The position numbers were made by a program, and so were the translations under genes. This document shows positions 42,769-50,704 of a DNA stretch of 64,000 nucleotides, piece by piece. The DNA is from Sandaracinaceae bacterium (GTDB lineage Bacteria > Myxococcota_A > Polyangia > Polyangiales > Houyiibacteriaceae): NCBI GenBank assembly GCA_020633055.1, contig JACKEJ010000015.1:131536-195535 (forward strand). The letters run 5' to 3'. The notes beneath the pieces are model-generated. The model was not told where the DNA came from. It ran no database searches and saw only the letters and a list, made by a program, of their open reading frames with translations. Each line of letters begins with the position of its first letter. Position 1 is the stretch's first letter.

Positions 42769-44457
42769 ATGACGACAGTGCCGCCCGTCGCCAGCGCCCT
42801 CTCGCCGGACCTCGTGAAGGTCCGAGAGTTCATGGTGGAGGCCGTGGCGGCGGGCACGGTAGAGCCGATGGTGGACGCCGTGATCCACCTCCTCGCCCGC
42901 ATGCGCGACGTCAACCACGAGCTCGTCCGCCGCGACATGGCGCGGCGACGCGCGAAGCCACCATCCGAGACGTCGCGGAGGCTGCAGCAGGAGCTGCTCT
43001 TCTCCATGGCGCCGGCGAACGAGAACGGCACCGCCGAAGCCGACGAGGCGAGCAAAGCGGGGGCGAGCGACGGGGCGCCAGACGGCGCCGAGAACTCGGC
43101 CGCGCCGAACAGCGCAGCAGCCAAGGCTGCCGAGCTGCTGAGGCCCAAGAAGCGCGGGCCCAAGAAGCGCGACGAGCACGGCCGCGGTGAGCTGCCCGCG
43201 CACCTCGAGCGTGTGCCGAACGAGTGTCTGGTCTCGGGCGCCGAGCGCACCTGCCCGCACTGCCACGTGGAGGCCGAGCGCGTGGCGTTTCGCGCGAGCG
43301 AGGTGCTGGAGCTCTCGCCCGCGCGGTTCATCGTGCGACGCGACCTGATCGAGACCGTCTCGTGCCCCGGGTGTCGGGAGTACATCGTGAGCGCGGAGCG
43401 CCCGGACATGATCGTCCCGCGCGGCCTGCTCGGGCCCGACCTCGTCGTGCAGGCCATGGTCGAGCACTACGGCGAGGCGGTGTCGTACGAGCGGATGGAG
43501 CGGCGAGCCGACGAGCAGGGGGTGCCGCTGCGTGCGAACACGCTCGCGCGAAACGTCAGCCGGCTGGTGGACCTCCTCGACCCCATCGTCGACGAGATCG
43601 CACGGCGTGTAGGCCGCTCCACCGACCTCGCGCTCGACGCGACCAGTACGCGGGTGCTCGACCCCGCACACCCGCTCGGCATCCGCCACGCATCCCTCTG
43701 GTTGCTCACGGGCGACCATGAGTACGCGCTCTTTCGCTATGCGCCGAAGGCCGACGCGGAGGCGTTGATGAACGCGTTCAAGGACGTGGTCTTCGCGAAC
43801 GTGCGCCTGACCTGCGACGCCTCCCCCACCATGAACTGCCTCGAGCGTGAGGGCGCCATACGCGCGGGCTGCAACGCTCATGGCCGCCGCGGCCTCGTCG
43901 CCGCGCTGCGGGGCGGGGACCTCCGCGCGGCCGAAGGCATCGCCCTCTACGGCACGCTCTTCCACATCGACGCCGAGTCCAAACGCGCGGGCGAGTCCTT
44001 CGCCAAACGCCACGAGCGACGACAAGCCGAGAGTCGACCGGCTTCGCTCGAACTCAGAGCATGGGTCGACCGACAACGACCCCTCGTCGAGCCTCGCTCC
44101 GAACTCGGCAAGGCGCTCGGCTATCTCCATCGGCAGTGGGACCGCCTCATGCGCTTCCTCGACGACCCCCTCCTCGAGCTGACCAACAACGAGGTCGAGC
44201 GCGACCTCAGAACCCACGTGCTCAACCGCAAGACCTGGTACTTCTGCGGCGACGACGAGAGCGCGCGCCGCATGGCCAACGCGCTGACCCTGATCATCAC
44301 TTGCCGCAAGCTCGGCATCTCGCCCCGCGCCTATCTCCGAGACGCGCTCACGCGCCTCCTCCGCGGCGACAAAGATCTCGACGCCATGATGCCCGACGCC
44401 TTCGCGCAGCGGTTGCGTGCTGCCAAGCAGGACGTCCCCGAAGATCTCGCCGCGTAG
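42769..44457 (+). CDS. tnpC: IS66 transposase TnpC
   Basis: A 562-residue transposase from ATG 42769. A charged, Ala-rich N-terminus is followed by a zinc-finger pair (CPHC and CPGC), then the DDE core: 'LLGPDLVVQAMVEHYGEAV', 'DLALDATSTRVLDPAHPLGI' with Asp, and 'LTNNEVERDLRTHVLNRKTW' near the end, which carries the last acidic residue and the family signature. Intact. Confidence 0.9.
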   Translation: MTTVPPVASALSPDLVKVREFMVEAVAAGTVEPMVDAVIHLLARMRDVNHELVRRDMARRRAKPPSETSRRLQQELLFSMAPANENGTAEADEASKAGASDGAPDGAENSAAPNSAAAKAAELLRPKKRGPKKRDEHGRGELPAHLERVPNECLVSGAERTCPHCHVEAERVAFRASEVLELSPARFIVRRDLIETVSCPGCREYIVSAERPDMIVPRGLLGPDLVVQAMVEHYGEAVSYERMERRADEQGVPLRANTLARNVSRLVDLLDPIVDEIARRVGRSTDLALDATSTRVLDPAHPLGIRHASLWLLTGDHEYALFRYAPKADAEALMNAFKDVVFANVRLTCDASPTMNCLEREGAIRAGCNAHGRRGLVAALRGGDLRAAEGIALYGTLFHIDAESKRAGESFAKRHERRQAESRPASLELRAWVDRQRPLVEPRSELGKALGYLHRQWDRLMRFLDDPLLELTNNEVERDLRTHVLNRKTWYFCGDDESARRMANALTLIITCRKLGISPRAYLRDALTRLLRGDKDLDAMMPDAFAQRLRAAKQDVPEDLAA

Positions 44458-44543
44458 CGCCGGGCGACTGCGCCCGGTCACGACATCAGCGCCCTGTCAA
44501 CCGAGCGGGCGCCCCATTCGGACGTCGCTGACGGAGGGGATAC

Positions 44544-44551
44544 CCTACACG
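44544..44551. repeat. 8-bp target-site duplication of the IS66 element, right
   Basis: CCTACACG, the same as 41864-41871. Confidence 0.9.
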
Positions 44552-46233
44552 AGCGGCCCGAATCGAGCGGAGTGCCTCGATGCTGACGCCTGCCCAGCAG
44601 GCACCATCGAGACCGAGCCAGCGTCGGCGGAGTCCGGCCCCACGTGCGTCGACTGTCAGCCAGGCCAGTACTGTGCTGGTGACCACGATCCTGCGGTGGC
44701 GTGTGGAGGTGGCGATGCGACGTGGGATCACGACATGGATCCCGCGACACCGTGCGTCGAACGCAGCGACTGCGACCCCGGGACGAGTGTGTTGGACCAT
44801 GGCAACGCGGTCACGAACCGGACTTGCGGGGAATGTGTGGACGGCTTCAGCGTCTCGCAGAACGTCGAGCAATGTGTGCCGTGGACGCCGTGCCTCGTGG
44901 GGTTCGTCGAGGTCACTCCGGGCACCACGACGAGCGACCGCGTCTGTGGGCATGGTCCTGAGTGGGTGTATCAGTTCGGGACCGTGCGGGACGAGATCGT
45001 CCGCGCGCTCGCATTGGGGTCAGACGGCAGCGTGGCCCTCGCTGGCGAAACCACCGGAGCGTTTCCCTTTCAGGTCTACACGAGGACCTTCGACCTGTTC
45101 GTTCAGAAGCGCGACCCCGACGGTTCGGTACTATGGACCCGACAGCTGGCAAGCTTCGGTCAAGACTTTGGGTACGCCATCGATGTGAGCAGCGACGGTC
45201 GTGTCATCGTCGCGGGCTACACGACCGTGGCGCTTCCCGGGCAGACCGCTGCTGGTGGCGACGATGCTTTCCTCATGCTCTTCGACTCGAATGGCGACAC
45301 ATCGTGGATGCGCCAGTTCGGATCCAACGGGAGCGACCAAGCCGTCGGTGTGCGGTTCGATGCCGACGGCAACGTGATCGTCGTAGGCGGTGTGTCGGGC
45401 GCCCTGTCGGGTCAGACCCACCTGGGGAATACGGACGCCTTCGTTCGAAAGTACGACTCCACCGGTGCCTTGCTCTGGACAAGGCAGTTCGGCTCGGACG
45501 GCCGCGACATCGCGACAGAGGTCGCTGTGAGCGCCAACGGGGGGATCCTGGTGACTGGCTTCGTCGCCGGGACACTTCCTGGGCAGTCGTTCGCCGGCGC
45601 CAGCGACCTCTTCCTCCGCAGGTACGATGCGGATGGCGCCGAAGCCTGGACGCGACAGCTTGGAACCACGGGCGTCGACAACGGAACTGGCGTCGCGGTG
45701 GACGCAAACGACAACGTCATCGTCTGCGCCGAGACGGGCGGCGCTCTACCCGGAGAGACTTCATTGGGATCCCGGGACGCCGCTCTGTTGAAGTACGACC
45801 CGGATGGGACGCTGCTCTGGAACCGTCAGTTTGGGACATCCGGTGGGGAGACGAACACGTCGGTCGACGTCGACTTGCAGACGGGGCGGATCGTCGTTGC
45901 CGGCAATACTACGGGTGCTCTACCGGGACAGACGCCCATTGGGTCGGGTGACGCGTTCGTCAGTGCCTTCGATTCGGATGGAGCCGCCTTGTGGAACCAG
46001 CAGTTCGGCACGGCGTGGAACGACCTTCCGGTCACTCGCGTTGGCACCGACGGACGCGTCATTGTCGCGGGGGGCGTGCAACTCACGCTGCCGGGGCAGC
46101 AGTCGTCCGGCGGATGGGACGCATTCGTCATGCGGCTCCGCGTCCCCTGACCCCCGCCCAGTACACCACGTCGGACGCCGGGCGAGCCCAGGACCGTGAC
46201 CATGAGCATCAGCACCGCTCGACCAGGGTTGCG

Positions 46234-47073
46234 TCAAGAGTCCGGCTCCACGATGGGGTTGCCACGCTCTCGCACCCCCAGGCAGCGCTGAACAGCGACG
46301 CGCCCGTCCGCGGCGGCGGCGCGGACCGCGGCCGAAACGTCGGCCACGAGTGCGATCACGGCGTCAGGGGCGCGCTCGGGGTCAGTGCGCACGGCAAGGC
46401 CCGCCGTCGCGGCAACGTTCTCGAGCACCCGCGACTCGGGCGCCGAACGAGCGCGGCCCAAGTTGCGCAGCGACCAACCCAAGTCCCGCAGCGTGGCCCG
46501 GAGTTGGTGGCGCGAGACAGAGGTGGTCCCCGGCGTCACGCGCCGCGCGAGCGTCATGAACAGCTGTGCACTCGCGGGCGCCCTGGACCCGTGTTCGAAC
46601 GGTGGGAGCGCCCGTGCCTGTGCTGCCGCCTCGTGCTCGCCAATGCGCTCCAAGATCAGAGGCGTCAGACGATGCACCGCCAGACCCGCGGCGACCACGC
46701 CCGTTGTCTCGGGGTCGCACACGGGCCGGCCCGTGGTGGGATGCAGCGCGCCAAACCCGTACCCGAAGCCGCGCACGTCGGGTGACGCACCAGGAGGCAA
46801 GCTGATGTCGACCCGCCCGAGCTGCTCGGCGAGCTCCGGTGCCGCCGACGAGGTGGCGCGCACCAGCCGCGCAAGCGGCGGGATGCCATCGGGCAGCCGC
46901 GGCGGGCGCCTCGCGGCGCTGTTCCCAGGCACCAAACCAGACGCCAGGAGCATGACGGCGATCACCCGCAGAGCCGCGCTCCGTCGCGTGCCCCATGTCC
47001 ATCGCGGACGTTGGGTGCCGCGACCCAGGAGATCTGGGACGGTTTGGGCGAGCGGTTGATGTTCCTCGTGCAT
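46234..47073 (-). CDS. Exported protein of unknown function, copy 2
   Basis: A 279-residue protein from ATG 47073, nearly identical to the protein at 32337. Visible changes include 'RHQLRATLRDLGWSLRNLG' for RNQLRATL and 'LASGLVPGNSAA' for LACGLVPG, so the lipobox-like cysteine is Ser here. The frame is intact, so it may still be expressed. The ribosome site is conserved. Confidence 0.6.
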   Translation of the reverse strand: MHEEHQPLAQTVPDLLGRGTQRPRWTWGTRRSAALRVIAVMLLASGLVPGNSAARRPPRLPDGIPPLARLVRATSSAAPELAEQLGRVDISLPPGASPDVRGFGYGFGALHPTTGRPVCDPETTGVVAAGLAVHRLTPLILERIGEHEAAAQARALPPFEHGSRAPASAQLFMTLARRVTPGTTSVSRHQLRATLRDLGWSLRNLGRARSAPESRVLENVAATAGLAVRTDPERAPDAVIALVADVSAAVRAAAADGRVAVQRCLGVRERGNPIVEPDS

Positions 47074-47263
47074 CGTGGCGGCTCCTCTCCGTGCTGCTGG
47101 CGGCAGCGCCGAGCCGAACGAGCGTCGCTCGAGCAGCATTCCCGCGTGGACGGCAGGTGCACGAAGAGCCATCCGCTGTGGCGACGACCCGGGTGTCACG
47201 AGCAGGCACCATGCCGGTCTGGGCAGAGGCCGCGATCAGCGGATCCATGGCACGCTGCATCGC

Positions 47264-47797
47264 ATGCTCATCGTCCTCTCCGGCCTCCCCGCGACGGGGA
47301 AGAGCACGCTCGGGGCTGCGCTCGCGCGGCGACTCTCGCTCCCGCTGTTCTCGGTCGATCCCATCGAAGCTGGGATGCTTCGCGCCGGGCTCTCCCAGGG
47401 CTTCGAGACGGGCCTCGCGGCGTACCTGGTGGCGCAAGCCCTGGTCGACTCTCAGCTGTCTCTCGGGCAGGGAGCGATCGTGGACGCCGTGAACGCCGAG
47501 GAGGCGGGCAAGGACACATGGCGTCACGTCGCGCGACACCACGCAACGCCCCTGTGCGTCGTCGAGTGCGTGTGTCCCGACGACCGCATTCACCGCGCAC
47601 GGCTCGAGTCGCGACAGCGCGCGGTCGCTTCGGTGCTCCGAGAGCCCACATGGGACGACGTCCAGCGCCGACGACGCACGTACACGACCTGGGTCGAGCC
47701 CCACCTCCGCGTGGACACCCTGGAGCCCATCGACGAGCTCGTGGCTCATGTGCTCTCGTGGCTCCAGGAGAATGCTGCGGGCGCGCCCTCCCACTAG
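47264..47797 (+). CDS. P-loop kinase (AAA_33/zeta-like), copy 2
   Basis: A 177-residue protein that appears identical to the copy at 33368 in every residue compared ('GLPATGKSTLGAALARRLSL', 'QENAAGAPSH'). Walker A and lid are intact. Perfect conservation in a duplicated block, where the neighbour genes have changed, suggests recent duplication or selection. Confidence 0.75.
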   Translation: MLIVLSGLPATGKSTLGAALARRLSLPLFSVDPIEAGMLRAGLSQGFETGLAAYLVAQALVDSQLSLGQGAIVDAVNAEEAGKDTWRHVARHHATPLCVVECVCPDDRIHRARLESRQRAVASVLREPTWDDVQRRRRTYTTWVEPHLRVDTLEPIDELVAHVLSWLQENAAGAPSH

Positions 47798-48666
47798 CGC
47801 AAAGGCTGGGTTGGAGCGCCCGTCGGGGGTCATGCTAGAAGCGAATCGATGGGAGCGTTCATGCGGCTCAGGTTCTCGGCGTTCGTCATGTGTATTGCGC
47901 TGCTCGTCCCGTGGGTATCACACGGGCAGGCGAGCCGCCCCGCCCCTGTCGCGAGCGCGATGCCGCCGTGGATGCCTCCCGCGTGTTGGGCCATGCCGCT
48001 TGAACGCGGGAACGTCTTTGCGTCGCCGACTGGGGTCGACCCCATCTTCACCATCAATGCGTCTGCGCAGTACGCCATCGTCGGTCCTGTCGCACGCGGG
48101 CGCGTCCCCGTGCGCATGGTCAGTCCAATTCGCAGCGGCACGCTCTACATGGACGAGACCGATTGCCACGTCGTCGCGCTGGCGCGCGGCTCGCTCGTAG
48201 GCGTTCCAATTTCCTTCGATGCCGGGGACTCGTTCATCGTCGCAGGGCCTGGCGCGACCGAGGGAACGACACGCGTGCGCGCGCGGGTGAAGATCATGGA
48301 GCTGAGGGGGATGTCCGATCGTCTCCAGGAGCTGGGGGTGTACGAAGGCGACATCCCGACCGCACAGCTGGGCGCAGAGTGGTCAGCTGTGCGGGACCGC
48401 CTCCCGAGGTTGAGCCGAGCCATCGTCACCGGCCAACTCTCACTGAGCGCAGAACCAGGCGGGGTCCCGTTCCAGACGTTCAACCTGATGGATGGGACGC
48501 CGCTTGCAGTGGTCCGCCGCGAAGGCAAGCACACCGCCGTCCGCGTCGGAGACGGCCCGTACGTCTACGGGTGGACGGAGGCGGTGTTGGCGCGAGATCC
48601 GGAAACGTGAACCTCCCCCCACCTGGCGGACACCTGAGATAGCGCGAGAATGCGCAGGAGTGTCCG

Positions 48667-48981
48667 ATGAAGCAGAAGAAACAACCCTCCCTGGCGCGGC
48701 GTGCTCGTCGTTCGTTCACGCCTGAATTCAAGTCCGATGCGGTGCGGCTGGTGAAGAGCGGGAAGTCCATCCCGACGGTCGCGCGGGAGCTCGAGCTCAC
48801 CGAGACGGCGCTCCGTGAGTGGGTGCGACGTAGCGATGCGGACGCCGGGGCTCGTCAAGACGTGCTGACCACGGACGAGCGGCAGGAGCTGGCCCGCCTC
48901 CGCCGTGAGAACCGTCAGCTGCGCCAGGAACGCGAAATCCTAAAAGCGGCGGCCACCTTCTTCGCCAAGGAGAGCGCGTGA
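48667..48981 (+). CDS. IS3 transposase OrfA
   Basis: A 104-residue protein with a helix-turn-helix: 'FTPEFKSDAVRLVKSGKSIP', 'TVARELELTETALREWVRRS', then a leucine-zipper-like end 'LARLRRENRQLRQEREILKA'. The stop TGA overlaps the GTG of OrfB in GTGA. A programmed -1 shift may give OrfAB. Confidence 0.9.
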   Translation: MKQKKQPSLARRARRSFTPEFKSDAVRLVKSGKSIPTVARELELTETALREWVRRSDADAGARQDVLTTDERQELARLRRENRQLRQEREILKAAATFFAKESA

Positions 48982-49853
48982 GGTATGCGTTCATCGCCGA
49001 GAAGAAGGTGGCCTTCCCCACCGCCGCGCTGTGTCGCGTACTGGGAGTCTCGCGCAGTGGCTTCTACGGCTACCTGGCCGAGCCCGAGACCGAACGAGAG
49101 CAGCGCGACGCCGTGCTCGTGGCGAAGACGCGTGCCGTGTTCGACGAGCACAAGGGTCGATACGGCAGCCCTCGTGTTCACCGTGAGCTCCGTGAGCGCG
49201 GCGACATCGTGAGTGAGAAGAAGGTCGCCCAGGTCATGCGCGACCACGGCCTCGTGGCGCGGCGAAAGCGAAGGTTCCGAGCCACGACCGACTCGAAGCA
49301 CGACGACCCCATCGCGCCGAATCTCCTCGAGCGCGATTTCACGGCGACCGGCCCCAACGAGGCTTGGGTGACCGACGTGACGGCCGTGTGGACCCACGCC
49401 GGTTGGATCTTCCTGGCGGCCATCCTCGATCTGTTCTCGCGGCGCGTCGTGGGGTGGGCGACGAGCGCGAGCAACGACCGCTTCCTCGCCATCGACGCCC
49501 TGCGAGCCGCCCTCGTCGCGCGCCGCCCTCCTGCCGGGCTGCTGCATCACTCCGACCGTGGCAGTCCCTACGCCAGCGGCGACTACCGCCGTGAACTTGA
49601 ACGGGCGGGCATCATCGCCAGCATGAGCCGGAAGGGCGACTGCTGGGACAACGCGGTCGCCGAGAGCTTCTTCGCGACGTTCAAGGTGGAGGCCTTGGGC
49701 GACCACGTGCCCCGAGACCACGACGCCGCCATCGCCATCGTCCGCGACTACATCGACGGCTACTACAACCCCAAGCGGAGGCACTCGTTCATCGACTACG
49801 AGTGCCCCATCCAGTTCGAACTCAAGTGCCAACTCGCCGCGATGGCGGCATAG
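48978..49853 (+). CDS. IS3 transposase OrfB (DDE, rve family)
   Basis: A 291-residue transposase from GTG 48978. It has an N-terminal HTH_21 (VLGVSRSGFYGYL), then the DD(35)E core: Asp133 in 'WVTDVTAVW', Asp193 in 'HHSDRGSPYAS' and Glu229 in 'WDNAVAESFF', exactly 35 residues apart. C-terminal 'GYYNPKRRHSFIDY' is the usual end of the core. Intact. Confidence 0.95.
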   Translation: MRYAFIAEKKVAFPTAALCRVLGVSRSGFYGYLAEPETEREQRDAVLVAKTRAVFDEHKGRYGSPRVHRELRERGDIVSEKKVAQVMRDHGLVARRKRRFRATTDSKHDDPIAPNLLERDFTATGPNEAWVTDVTAVWTHAGWIFLAAILDLFSRRVVGWATSASNDRFLAIDALRAALVARRPPAGLLHHSDRGSPYASGDYRRELERAGIIASMSRKGDCWDNAVAESFFATFKVEALGDHVPRDHDAAIAIVRDYIDGYYNPKRRHSFIDYECPIQFELKCQLAAMAA

Positions 49854-50057
49854 TCAACCTGTCCGCTCGACGGGGGGAAGTTCAGCCGGGTGCTCGGCAG
49901 CCAAACGGTCGCGTCACCATCGAACTGCGGCGAGGACGGGGCGTGCTGCTCACCGGGGTGGTGGACGCCAGCGACGTCTCGGTGGGGCCCCTGCCGTGAC
50001 ATCGACGCACGCGCGTTCGACGACAAGCGTAGAGACCTACCGTCCGAGAGCTGGGTG

Positions 50058-50417
50058 TCAGCGATACCCCGCCGGGCAAGTCACCCACCCGGCCCCCTCG
50101 GTCTGTGGGATCAAGAACACGCCCGGAGCGGCGCCAATGCTGGCGGCGGCGTCCAGCTCACTGATCGCTTCGCGGCGGTAGCCGGGCGCTGGCGGACCGC
50201 CGGGTTGCAGGAGATGCACCGTGCGCTCGCGCGCGCCCCACTCGAGTCGAATGCAGGCGTCGCCGCGTAGCGTCGCCAGCAGGTACGCGCGCTCGTGGTG
50301 CTCCACCTGGTCGCCGCGCACGCCGAGCTCGCGCCAGCGCGCCCCCACGCCCACACGGGCGATGCGGTGTGCAACGAGGCCGCGGTGCCGACCGAGCGCG
50401 ACGAGCACCACCTCGCT
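50058..50417 (-). pseudogene. 3' fragment of the lipoprotein gene (copy 2)
   Basis: Encodes about 119 C-terminal residues of the protein at 35013, from 'SEVVLVALGRHRGLVAHRIA' to 'GWVTCPAGYR', with several changes. The 5' two-thirds of the gene, including signal peptide and lipobox, are absent; the junction at 50417 is the right end of the duplication. Confidence 0.85.
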
Positions 50418-50544
50418 AGAGTCCTGGGCTGCAAGGAGAGCGATGGCCCGTCCGCCTGAGTTCATCGACGCGCAGGGTCGCACGCTCGGCGACCACTCGG
50501 GAGATTGTGGGATGCCGTCGGGCCGGCCACTCACCGCGGGGCGT

Positions 50545-50679
50545 GGACTAGTCGCGCTGGGCGCGGAAAAGGCCAAGGCCGTCGCGCCGCAGAGCGCGTC
50601 GATCGCCATCGCCGAGCGTCCGTCGGCGCCGCTCATCGCCGAGTTCTCATCCGTTCGCCAACGTAGTGAGCATGACTGA
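50545..50679 (+). pseudogene. Fragment of a DUF4132 gene
   Basis: Translates to 'GLVALGAEKAKAVAPQSASI' and 'AIAERPSAPLIAEFSS', which align with the DUF4132 protein at 17730 (LDRAKTVPSQSASIAV and AIAERPSAPLVAEMKA), lacking four residues. It begins about 130 bp after the end of the duplication and ends in TGA. The rest of the gene is missing, so this is a truncated remnant of a second DUF4132 locus. Confidence 0.65.
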
Positions 50680-50704
50680 CGCTCTCGGAGGGTGTGGCCG
50701 CGCG

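Larger units (their letters stand above)
41872..44543 (+). mobile_element. IS66-family element, 2672 bp, complete
   Basis: The ends are inverted repeats: 13 perfect bases (GTATCCCCTCCGT left, ACGGAGGGGATAC right), extending to about 26 bp with three mismatches. The flanks are an 8-bp direct repeat CCTACACG at 41864-41871 and 44544-44551, the size typical for IS66. Three genes (tnpA, tnpB, tnpC) run in the order seen in the family. All are open, so the element could be active. It splits a lipoprotein gene in frame. Confidence 0.95.
41314..46150 (+). pseudogene. Cys-rich/SBBP beta-propeller lipoprotein gene split by IS66
   Basis: The 5' part is 41314-41871, the 3' part 44552-46150, with an IS66 element between. 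Joining 41871 to 44552 gives a single frame of 718 residues (CATCAPGTYT/SGPNRAECLD). The protein starts with a signal peptide and lipobox 'MVWLAIGC', then a Cys-rich TNFR-like region with repeats such as 'CATCGVGTFSDSINAAAC' and 'CGSCASGSFTSTSNAAAC', followed by seven to eight SBBP-type repeats ('LLWTRQFGSDGRDIATEVA', 'NVIVVGGVSGALSGQ'). It is a surface lipoprotein of myxobacterial style. As it stands, the 5' part stops five residues into the element. Confidence 0.9.
48608..49884 (+). mobile_element. IS3-family element, 1277 bp
   Basis: The ends are inverted repeats of about 25 bp: TGAACCTCCCCCC left, and the right end reads the same in reverse as TGAACTTCCCCCC. The flanks (AAACG and GCCGG) are not a duplication; instead 128 bp of the target are gone. 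It carries orfA and orfB in the classical overlapping order. Such an adjacent deletion can accompany or follow IS3 transposition. Confidence 0.9.
47861..49999 (+). pseudogene. SH3-like protein, copy 2, disrupted by IS3
   Basis: The 5' part, 47861-48607, matches 33965-34711 with a few changes ('EWSAVRDRLPRLS' for EWPAVPDR). It then runs into the IS3 element and stops at TGA 48608. The 3' part, 49885-49999, matches 34840-34954, so 128 bp of coding sequence are missing. Even without the IS, the frame could not be restored to full length. Confidence 0.9.
46232..50417. repeat. Segmental duplication, copy 2, with IS3 inside
   Basis: Second copy of 32335-35372. It holds two intact genes, a third cut by an IS3 element that replaced 128 bp (the counterpart of 34712-34839), and the 3' end of the fourth gene. 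The right end joins a DUF4132 gene fragment; in copy 1 the lipoprotein gene continues instead. Confidence 0.9.
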
